A DNA stretch of 42,272 bases from positions 1 to 42,272 of the forward strand of contig NZ_CABVLY010000042.1 of NCBI RefSeq assembly GCF_902498995.1, given 5' to 3'. Positions 1-6,103 of this stretch are shown here, one piece after another. This stretch comes from Burkholderia anthina (GTDB lineage Bacteria; Pseudomonadota; Gammaproteobacteria; Burkholderiales; Burkholderiaceae). The notes below the pieces were generated by a model. It searched no databases. It worked only from the letters and a program-made list of their open reading frames with translations, and was not told where the DNA came from. The position numbers and the translations under genes were made by a program. How positions within the stretch are numbered: position 1 is the stretch's first letter; each line of letters begins with the position of its first letter.

Positions 1-198
1 CTCTCCGGGCCGGGGTCGACGACGCTGCCGCTGGTGGTGTTCTCGCGCGTGCGGCTGGGGCTGAACCCGGAGATGAATGCGCTGGCGACGCTGTTCATCT
101 CGGCCGTGACGATCGGCGTGATCGTGGTGAACCAGGCGATGATCGCGCGCGAGCGGCGCCGGGTGGCCGACATGAAGGCGGCGTTCGCGGCGGCCTGA
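1..198 (+). CDS. ABC transporter permease, polyamine (PotC/PotI) type, C-terminal fragment
   Basis: The gene is cut by the window edge; the last 65 codons are visible and end at TGA 196-198. The reading SGPGSTTLPLVVFSRVRLG followed by NPEMNALATLFI and a hydrophobic helix matches the end of inner-membrane permeases of the spermidine/putrescine ABC family (PotC, PotI, YdcV). In that family this segment holds the last transmembrane helix and a short basic cytoplasmic tail, here rich in Arg and Lys. It would form half of the membrane channel that imports polyamines delivered by a PotF-type binding protein. A PotF-like binding protein without its own permease lies 26 kb downstream at 26620, but a functional link between them is only a guess. 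Confidence 0.8.
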   Translation, partial: LSGPGSTTLPLVVFSRVRLGLNPEMNALATLFISAVTIGVIVVNQAMIARERRRVADMKAAFAAA

Positions 199-361
199 GC
201 GGGCGCGGCGGGTACGGCGGGTGTCGTAGCGGCGGGCGCGCGATGCGCCCGCCGTTTGCGCTTTTGTCATGAAGTGCGTCAGGCGTCTCGTTCGGCGCCC
301 GTCATGCAGCATGCGGACGCGCTATAGTCGTGCGACGCCCGTTCACGCCCGCCTTGACTAC

Positions 362-796
362 ATGACCGCACATCCCGACGTTTCCTTCCAGCTGACCGAC
401 ACCGAACAACCGGCCGCACGCGACTTCATCAGCAGCAAGCTCGGCGAATTCAACCACGCGATGACGGGGCGATCCGACACGGCGGCGCTCGATGTGTACG
501 TGACCGATCCCGCGACCGGCGAGGTATTGGGCGGCCTCACTGGCCGGACGTCGCTCGGGTTGTTCTTCATCGACCTTTTCTACCTGCCGGAATCGCTGCG
601 TGGCGGCGGCTTCGGCAGCCGGCTGCTGCGCGAGGCCGAAGCGGAAGCGAAGCGGCGCGGATGCGCCCGTGCGGTGCTCTACACGATTACGTTCCAGGCA
701 CCGGATTTCTACCGCAAGCAGGGTTACGAGGCGTTCGGCGAAGTGCCGTGCGAACCGGAAGGCACGGCGCGCGTGTTCATGGTCAAGGCGCTGTGA
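362..796 (+). CDS. GNAT family N-acetyltransferase
   Basis: A 144-residue protein from the ATG at 362; the frame stays open upstream but the extra residues are Arg-rich and unlike coding sequence. The acetyl-CoA site is visible as motif A around LFYLPESLRGGGFGSRLLRE (R-G-G-G-F-G phosphate-binding loop, about residues 80-100), followed by the motif B tail APDFYRKQGYEAFGE. It would transfer an acetyl group from acetyl-CoA to a small molecule or protein amine; the sequence does not show which. It stands alone and converges on the LysR gene at 952. Length is typical of single-domain GNATs. Confidence 0.85.
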   Translation: MTAHPDVSFQLTDTEQPAARDFISSKLGEFNHAMTGRSDTAALDVYVTDPATGEVLGGLTGRTSLGLFFIDLFYLPESLRGGGFGSRLLREAEAEAKRRGCARAVLYTITFQAPDFYRKQGYEAFGEVPCEPEGTARVFMVKAL

Positions 797-951
797 GCGG
801 GATTGCGCGGTGGTGGCAGGGGGTACGCACCGTCGGATAGCGGCATCCTCCTGACATCCACCGACATCGCGCGGCAGGGCAACGAAGCATGCGCCGCGGT
901 TGACTGTCCGCAACGGCTGCCGTTCCGGCAGCATCTTCGCCGCATTCCCGA

Positions 952-1848
952 TCAACGTCCCGGCGCCGCGCGCTCCACGATCATGTCGTACAACGCCCGC
1001 GCTGCGGGCGACAACTGCGCGGCCCTGCGCGTCACCAGCACGAGCGTGCGCGATACCGACGGTTCGACGAGCGCGATCGTGCGGATCATCGGATACGCAT
1101 TCTTCTGAATCGCGAGCTTCGGCACCACGGCCGCGCCGAGCCCTTCGGCGACGAGCCCGAGCGCGGTCGAACTGCGCTGCACTTCGTAGAACGAATGCAG
1201 CGACACGCCGCTCGTCTTCAGCGCACCTTCGAGCAACCCGCGATTGCCGCTCACTTCGCCGGCGAAGATCAGCGGATGCGGCTGCAGCGCCGCCCAGCGA
1301 ATCCGCCGCCGTTTCGCGAACGGATGATCGTTGCGGCACACGAGCACGTAAGGGTCATCGGTCAGCGACACGCTGACGAGTTCGGGGTGCTGATCGCCGG
1401 CGATGCCGATCCCGAATTCCGCTTCGCGTCGCAATACGGCCTGCAGCACCGACGCCGATGCGTGATCGAGGATCTTCACGCGATCGTGCGGCCGGCGTTC
1501 GGAGAACGCGCGCAGAATGCGGGGCAGATATTGCACGCCGACGGTCGGCACGCACGCGATCGTCACGTCGCCGCGCTGGCTCAGGCCGGTTTCGCGGATT
1601 TCGGTCAGTGCATCCGACAGCTCGCTCAGCAACCGGCGCGCTTGCGGCAGGAAACGCCGGCCGATCTCGGTGAGCGCCGTGCGGCGCGTCGTGCGCTCGA
1701 CCAGCGCGACGCCGAGAAACGCTTCGAGCTTGCGCAACCGTTGCGTGATGGCCGTTTGCGTCACGTGCAGCGTCTCGGCGGCCTGCCTGAAGCTGCCGCC
1801 GTCGGCGATCGCGACGAAGGCCTGCACACCCAGCGTATCTATTTTCAT
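952..1848 (-). CDS. LysR family transcriptional regulator
   Basis: A 298-residue LysR-type regulator. Residues 1-65 form the winged helix-turn-helix (FRQAAETLHVTQTAITQRLRKLE, then the ERTTRRTALTEIG wing). The rest is the effector-binding fold, with the usual VTIACVPTVGVQYLP start of subdomain I. The start at 1848 gives MKIDTLGVQAFVAI, the standard N-terminus. It is divergent from the methyltransferase gene tam at 1971 across 122 bp. LysR proteins often regulate a divergent neighbour as well as themselves, so tam is the most likely target, but the ligand cannot be read from sequence. Confidence 0.92.
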   Translation of the reverse strand: MKIDTLGVQAFVAIADGGSFRQAAETLHVTQTAITQRLRKLEAFLGVALVERTTRRTALTEIGRRFLPQARRLLSELSDALTEIRETGLSQRGDVTIACVPTVGVQYLPRILRAFSERRPHDRVKILDHASASVLQAVLRREAEFGIGIAGDQHPELVSVSLTDDPYVLVCRNDHPFAKRRRIRWAALQPHPLIFAGEVSGNRGLLEGALKTSGVSLHSFYEVQRSSTALGLVAEGLGAAVVPKLAIQKNAYPMIRTIALVEPSVSRTLVLVTRRAAQLSPAARALYDMIVERAAPGR

Positions 1849-1856
1849 CAGAATTT

Positions 1857-1881
1857 TGAATCAATAGCGATATTAAATTCA
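1857..1881. promoter_or_regulatory. possible LysR-type operator between lysR and tam
   Basis: The 122-bp divergent spacer is AT-rich next to the LysR start. It contains the interrupted dyad TGAAT-N15-ATTCA (1857-1881) and, a little further on, the perfect 10-bp palindrome GACGATCGTC (1889-1898). LysR proteins usually bind a T-N11-A type dyad close to their own start, so these are candidate sites. The arms are short and the call is weak. The tam ribosome binding site GGAGG lies at 1960-1964. Confidence 0.3.
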
Positions 1882-1970
1882 TTTTACTGACGATCGTCGG
1901 GATCGCAGAATGCATTGTATCGACGGCTGCCCATATCCCGGCACCGTCCACGCCGACCCGGAGGACTATC

Positions 1971-2756
1971 GTGACGACCCCACTCGACCCATACGCGAAC
2001 CAGTACATGCAATTCGAGCGCGAACGCACGCGGCCCGTGCGCGATCTGCTGGCTGCCGTGCCGGACACGCCGATCCGCACCGCGATCGACATTGGCTGCG
2101 GGCCCGGCAACTCGACCGAGGCGCTGATCGCACGCGCACCGGACGCGACGGTGCGCGGGATCGACGCGTCGCCGGACATGATCGCGGCCGCGCGCAAGCG
2201 CCTGCCTGCGCTGCGTTTCGATCTGGCCGATGTCGCCACGTGGGACGATCCGGGCGGCTACGACCTGATCCTGTCGAACGCGGTGCTGCAATGGGTGCCC
2301 GCGCACGACACGCTGTTTCCGTCGCTGGTTGGCCGGCTCGCGCCGGGCGGCCATCTCGCGGTGCAGATGCCGGACAACCTCGACGAACCGGCACACCGGT
2401 TGATGCGCGAAGTCGCCGCGGCCGGGCCGTGGGCGGAGAAGCTGAAGCAGGCCGCGCGCACCGAGCGGTTCGATGCGCGGCACTACTACGCGCTGCTGTC
2501 GCCGTTGTGTTCGCGGGTGGACGTGTGGCGCACGACGTACTACCACCCGCTGAGCGGCGGCGCCGATGCGGTCGTCGAATGGTTCAAGGGCAGCGCATTG
2601 CGGCCGTTCCTCGCGGCGCTGGACGAAGGCGAGCGCGCTGCGTTCGTCGCGCGCTACCGCGAAGCCGTCGCGGGGCCGAACGGCTATCCGCTGCTCGACG
2701 ACGGCACCGTGCTGCTGCCGTTTCCGCGCCTGTTCATCGTCGCGACGCGGAAGTAA
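1971..2756 (+). CDS. tam: trans-aconitate 2-methyltransferase
   Basis: A 261-residue class I SAM-dependent methyltransferase starting at GTG 1971, 6 bp after a GGAGG ribosome binding site. The SAM motif I is AIDIGCGPGNSTEAL (residues 38-52), with the acidic GIDASPDMI motif II and LILSNAVLQWVPAH further on, a combination typical of Tam. The family methylates trans-aconitate, an inhibitory by-product of the citric acid cycle formed from cis-aconitate, to its monomethyl ester in the cytoplasm. Length agrees with the family (about 250-260 residues). It is divergent from a LysR gene and converges on the acetyltransferase gene at 2798. Confidence 0.82.
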   Translation: MTTPLDPYANQYMQFERERTRPVRDLLAAVPDTPIRTAIDIGCGPGNSTEALIARAPDATVRGIDASPDMIAAARKRLPALRFDLADVATWDDPGGYDLILSNAVLQWVPAHDTLFPSLVGRLAPGGHLAVQMPDNLDEPAHRLMREVAAAGPWAEKLKQAARTERFDARHYYALLSPLCSRVDVWRTTYYHPLSGGADAVVEWFKGSALRPFLAALDEGERAAFVARYREAVAGPNGYPLLDDGTVLLPFPRLFIVATRK

Positions 2757-2797
2757 CCGACAGGTAGTTCCGAAGCGGGGCGGCGGCCGGAATCCGG

Positions 2798-3388
2798 TCA
2801 GGCCGGCGGCAGCACCGATTCCGGGTCGACCGTCCGGCTTGTCGCGCGCTGCCCGTCGCGCAGATCCTTGTACCAGAAGAGGGCGACTTCGCCGTCGTTC
2901 GCGCCGTCGGCGTACAGGAAGCGGTCGTGCCCGCCCACGACGAAACCCGCACGGGCATACGTGCAGCAGGCTGCGACGTTGTTCGCCTGCGTCTCCAGCC
3001 GCATGAAGCCGAACCCGCGGCTGCGCGCCCACGCTTCCGCCGCGGCCAGCAGGAACTGGCTGATACCTTGCCGCCGGCAGGTCCGGTCGACTGCGAGTTC
3101 CGCGATCTCGGCCATCCCGTTCCAGCTTTCCGTCATGGCGAGGAATCCTGCGAGGCGCCCGCCCGCGGTCGCCCGAAACAGCGCGGTGCCGCCGGATCCG
3201 TCGCGTGCCCCGCCGGTCGGGTCGAAGCCGTAATCCTTGCGCTGCACGGGCAGCGCGCGCAGATCGAGCAGATCCTGATACGGCGCATTCAGTTCCCACG
3301 CGATCTCGAACGAGAAGTCGCACCTATTCAGTTCATCGGCGGGAAGGTCGACCACCTGTTCGATGCTGATGTGCTCGGCTCGGTCCAT
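2798..3388 (-). CDS. GNAT acetyltransferase resembling streptothricin acetyltransferase (SatA type)
   Basis: A 196-residue GNAT protein from ATG 3388, with an AGGA sequence upstream; an upstream in-frame start at 3502 is less likely because the added residues are low-complexity. Central features are AEIAELAVDRTCRRQGIS (motif A, about residues 93-110), LETQANNVAAC (131-141) and a C-terminal LYADGANDGEVALFWYK. The order and wording of these blocks resemble SatA/YyaR-type streptothricin N-acetyltransferases, which detoxify the antibiotic by acetylating its beta-lysine amine. Substrate specificity is inferred from this resemblance only; a housekeeping acetyltransferase of the same subfamily is possible. 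It converges on tam with 41 bp between the stop codons. Confidence 0.72.
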   Translation of the reverse strand: MDRAEHISIEQVVDLPADELNRCDFSFEIAWELNAPYQDLLDLRALPVQRKDYGFDPTGGARDGSGGTALFRATAGGRLAGFLAMTESWNGMAEIAELAVDRTCRRQGISQFLLAAAEAWARSRGFGFMRLETQANNVAACCTYARAGFVVGGHDRFLYADGANDGEVALFWYKDLRDGQRATSRTVDPESVLPPA

Positions 3389-4024
3389 ATGTCGGTGTCC
3401 TGTCTTCAGCGGGATTGCCCGGTATTCCCCGGAGCGGGCGCCGCCATCGTGCGGCGAGCCAGCGCACCCCCTCGTTCCTGTTTCGGATTGCTGCGCGCGC
3501 ACAATGCGCTCGTCGCGACTTCGTTCAACGCCCGATTATGCGGGATGCCGGCGCATGCCCGGCCGCGTTCGGCCGCCGCCGCCGGCTCGCCGCTCCCGGC
3601 ACGTTGCGCGACGCCTGTGGAAGAAAGGCGACAGGAGCCCGAATAATTGTTTACCGCTTGATGACAACTCGATATATTTTGAAAAATATATCGAAGGTCG
3701 TGATGCCGACAGGCATCGCGCCGTCCATCCGCTCCACGAAAGCCGGAAGAGATTCTGGCCGGCATCGCCGGGGCAACGCGTCGTGATCGCGTGCGTATCG
3801 ATGCGCACGCGCCGCGGCGCTGCAAGTCGAGCGGCTGTCCTTGCGGCATGCCGCTTCAGCAAGTCCATACCGGCATCGTTTCCGAACATCGTGCAGCGCG
3901 CATGAGGCGTACGCACGTCCGGCCGATCCGGCGCGGCTTGCCCCCGTTCGTCATCGTTTTTCGTCAACACGCCGCGCGTTCAGCAGCGATGCAAACGCGT
4001 GCGCTCACAACAAAAGGAAGCACC
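3389..4024. other. 636-bp intergenic region and long leader before the porin gene
   Basis: No protein gene of recognisable family lies here. A palindromic operator with an overlapping promoter sits at 3650-3693 (listed separately). If that promoter serves the porin, its transcript has a leader of about 340 nt. Right after the operator is a small hairpin (GATGCC-GACA-GGCATC, 3702-3717), and an ATG at 3703, 5 nt after AAGG, opens a 27-codon frame ending at 3786. The peptide is unremarkable, so it could be chance or a leader peptide. The part between 3389 and 3640 is GC-rich and shows nothing further. Confidence 0.5.
3670..3693. promoter_or_regulatory. Mo-box-like palindromic operator 1 (upstream of porin)
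   Basis: Perfect 8-bp arms CGATATAT and ATATATCG separated by 8 bp, 24 bp in all. A candidate sigma-70 promoter overlaps it: TTTACC (3650-3655), 17 bp, TATATT (3673-3678), so a bound protein would cover the -10 box. Arms and spacing fit the established ModE operator pattern (CGNTATAT, 8 bp, ATATANCG). It is the first of five such sites in the window. The nearest downstream gene is the porin at 4025. Confidence 0.7.
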
Positions 4025-5185
4025 ATGAAGAAGACCATTGCGGCCGCGGCCGCACTCGGGATGTTCGGCGCCGCACACGCGCAAAGCAGCGTCACGCTCT
4101 ACGGGCTGATCGACGCGGGTGTCACGTATTCGAACAAGGTGGCGACGTCGACGGGGCACGACAAGCTCGTCAAGTATGGCGACGGCGTCGCGTCGGGCAG
4201 CCGCTGGGGCATCCGCGGCACCGAGGATCTCGGCGGCGGGCTGAAGGCATTGTTCGTGCTGGAAAGCGGTTTCAGCAGCGGCGACGGCACGATCGGCCAG
4301 GGCGGCGCGATATTCGGCCGTCAGGCGTTCGTCGGTCTGTCGAAGAACGGCATCGGCTCGCTGACGTTCGGTCGTCAGTACTCGTTCTCGACCGACTACA
4401 TCGGCGGCAACTACACGATGGGCAGCCAGACGCCGGCCGGCAACTATGCGTATCACATCAACGACCTCGACCAGCTGACGTCGAGCCGCATCAACAACGC
4501 GGTGAAGTTCCAGAGCGCGAATTTCTCGGGCCTGACGTTCGGCGCGATGTACGGCTTCTCGAACTCGACCCAGTTCGCCGGCACGCCGACCACCACCGGC
4601 ACGAACGCCACGCAGGGCGCGTCGAGCACGTACAGCTTCGGTGCGAACTATGCGCAGGGGCCGTTCGGCATCGGCGCCGCGTACACGAACATCCGCTTCC
4701 CGAACGGCGCGTCGCCGGCCTTCGGCGTGAGCATCGCGAACATCAACACGCTCGGGTTGCGCGACCTCGAAACGTTCGGCATCGGCGCGCGCTACGCGAT
4801 CGCGGCGGGCCTCGTGTGGGCGAACTGGACGCATACGACGTTCAAGCCGCTGTCGGGCGATTCGTCGAAGCTGAACAACTACGAAATCGGCGGCCGCTAC
4901 GCGTTCACGCCGGCATGGAGCGCGGGCCTCGGCTACACGTTCTCGAAGCTCGACGACCGCTTCGAAGGCAAGTGGCACCAGGTCAACGCGGCCGTCGACT
5001 ACGCGCTGTCGAAGCGCACCGACGTGTACGTGAGCGCGGCCTACCAGAAGGCGTCGGGCAGCAACACGGTCAACGGCCGCGCGGTGCCGGTGCAGGCGGA
5101 AATCGGTTCGTCGACGTCGTTCATCGGCAACGCGGGCGCGAACACGCAGTTCGTCACGCGTATCGGCCTGCGTCACAAGTTCTGA
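4025..5185 (+). CDS. Gram-negative trimeric porin
   Basis: A 386-residue outer-membrane porin. The start at 4025 follows AAGGAAG at 4014-4020 and gives a clean signal peptide, MKKTIAAAAALGMFGAAHA, cut before QSSVTLYGLIDAGVTY. That mature N-terminus is the hallmark of Burkholderia/Neisseria general porins (porin_4/OmpC-like). Alternating beta-strand pattern runs to the C-terminal RIGLRHKF, whose final Phe is the signal for outer-membrane assembly. It would form a general diffusion channel for small hydrophilic solutes. Tandem hairpins follow it. The palindrome at 3670-3693 suggests metal- or nutrient-dependent control, which would fit a channel for an oxyanion or an amine; that link is an inference. 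Confidence 0.93.
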   Translation: MKKTIAAAAALGMFGAAHAQSSVTLYGLIDAGVTYSNKVATSTGHDKLVKYGDGVASGSRWGIRGTEDLGGGLKALFVLESGFSSGDGTIGQGGAIFGRQAFVGLSKNGIGSLTFGRQYSFSTDYIGGNYTMGSQTPAGNYAYHINDLDQLTSSRINNAVKFQSANFSGLTFGAMYGFSNSTQFAGTPTTTGTNATQGASSTYSFGANYAQGPFGIGAAYTNIRFPNGASPAFGVSIANINTLGLRDLETFGIGARYAIAAGLVWANWTHTTFKPLSGDSSKLNNYEIGGRYAFTPAWSAGLGYTFSKLDDRFEGKWHQVNAAVDYALSKRTDVYVSAAYQKASGSNTVNGRAVPVQAEIGSSTSFIGNAGANTQFVTRIGLRHKF

Positions 5186-5199
5186 TCGACGGGCAGCAC

Positions 5200-5259
5200 G
5201 GACGTCGCCGAGGCCGGCGACGTCCGCCGAGCGGGCGCTCCAGTGCGGAGCGCCCGTTT
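5200..5259 (+). terminator. tandem hairpins, probable terminator of the porin gene
   Basis: Two perfect hairpins follow the porin stop. The first has 11-bp arms (GGACGTCGCCG at 5200-5210 and its complement at 5215-5225). The second has 10-bp arms CGGGCGCTCC / GGAGCGCCCG (5232-5241 and 5247-5256) followed by TTT. The second looks like an intrinsic terminator with a short T tract. Confidence 0.65.
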
Positions 5260-5310
5260 CGCTGTGACGGCACGCAACGCCGCAACCACACGACGCATCG
5301 GCGCGGAACA

Positions 5311-5334
5311 CGATATATTCGATTGTGCATATCG
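5311..5334. promoter_or_regulatory. Mo-box-like palindromic operator 2 (upstream of M24 gene)
   Basis: CGATATAT, 8 bp, GCATATCG: the same 24-bp frame as operator 1, with two of eight positions changed in the right arm (GC for AT). A -10-like TATATT lies inside it at 5314-5319. It lies 52 bp before the GTG start of the M24 gene at 5386, right where an operator of that gene would be expected. Confidence 0.62.
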
Positions 5335-5385
5335 AAACGATATTCGAACGCACCGACCCACATTCATCAGCACGGGAGCACCATT

Positions 5386-6045
5386 GTGAATTCGACGCAC
5401 CGGGAAGCCGTCGGCGAAGCCTTTTCGCTCGATGCGATGCAGCATGCAAGAACCATGACGTGGCGGGCCGTCGACGCGATCGCGGCCGGTATTCGGCCCG
5501 GCATGCGGGAATCGGAGGCCAACGCGCTCGGGCTGCGCGTGCTCAAGGAACTCGGGATGGACCGCATCTGGCATCCGATCCTCGTGCGCTTCGGCGAGAA
5601 CACGCTGCGCACCTTCAAGGAACGCTCGATCGACGACCCGGTACTCGCGGCCGACGACATCTTCTTCATCGACCTCGGCGCCGTGTGGAACAAGCACGAG
5701 GGCGACGCGGGCGCGACCTTCGTCTGCGGCGACGATCCGGACATGCAGGCCTGCGCGCAGGCCGCGCGCGTCATTTACGACGAAGTCGAGCACCACTGGC
5801 GCAGCACCGGATGCGCGGGCATCGCACTGTACGAATTCGCGGCGCGGCGCGCCGACGCGCACGGCTTCCGGTTGAACGTCGACATCAAGGGCCATCGCGT
5901 CAGCGATTTCCCGCACGCGATCTACAAGGCCGGCAATCTCGGCGATTTCGACGGCGCGCCCGCCGCCGGGCTGTGGATCCTGGAAATCCAGATCGCGCAC
6001 CCGACCCGCCCGTTCGGCGCGTTCTACGAAGACCTGCTCGTATAA
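5386..6045 (+). CDS. M24 family (creatinase/aminopeptidase fold) metallopeptidase-like protein
   Basis: A 219-residue protein from GTG 5386, 7 nt after GGGAG. It shows the pita-bread fold signature: IFFIDLGAVWNKHEGDAGATF holds the first two metal aspartates, GHRVSDFPHAI supplies a histidine, and LEIQIAHP a glutamate. The usual final metal Glu in a G-x-E/Q context is not obvious, and the protein is shorter than a creatinase because it lacks the N-terminal domain. It may be a Xaa-Pro-type peptidase, a methionine-aminopeptidase relative, or a non-peptidase member. The GTG start puts a Mo-box-like palindrome 52 bp upstream. It is cytoplasmic, with no signal peptide, and converges on the phospholipase gene across a strong terminator. 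Confidence 0.75.
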   Translation: MNSTHREAVGEAFSLDAMQHARTMTWRAVDAIAAGIRPGMRESEANALGLRVLKELGMDRIWHPILVRFGENTLRTFKERSIDDPVLAADDIFFIDLGAVWNKHEGDAGATFVCGDDPDMQACAQAARVIYDEVEHHWRSTGCAGIALYEFAARRADAHGFRLNVDIKGHRVSDFPHAIYKAGNLGDFDGAPAAGLWILEIQIAHPTRPFGAFYEDLLV

Positions 6046-6056
6046 GCGTGAACAGG

Positions 6057-6093
6057 GCGCCCGGCGACGCGCCGCGAACGCGTCGCCGGGCGC
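6057..6093. terminator. bidirectional terminator between M24 and phospholipase C genes
   Basis: A perfect 15-bp GC-rich stem (6057-6071 with 6079-6093) and a 7-nt loop sit in the 58 bp between two convergent stop codons. There is no clear T tract, but the stem strength and position fit a shared terminator. Confidence 0.65.
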
Positions 6094-6103
6094 GCAGCGC
6101 ACC

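Noticed and set aside
302..1339. Long minus-strand open frame opposite the GNAT and LysR genes
   Set aside because: Arg- and Ala-rich translation typical of antisense frames in GC-rich DNA; the LysR and GNAT frames show real family motifs.
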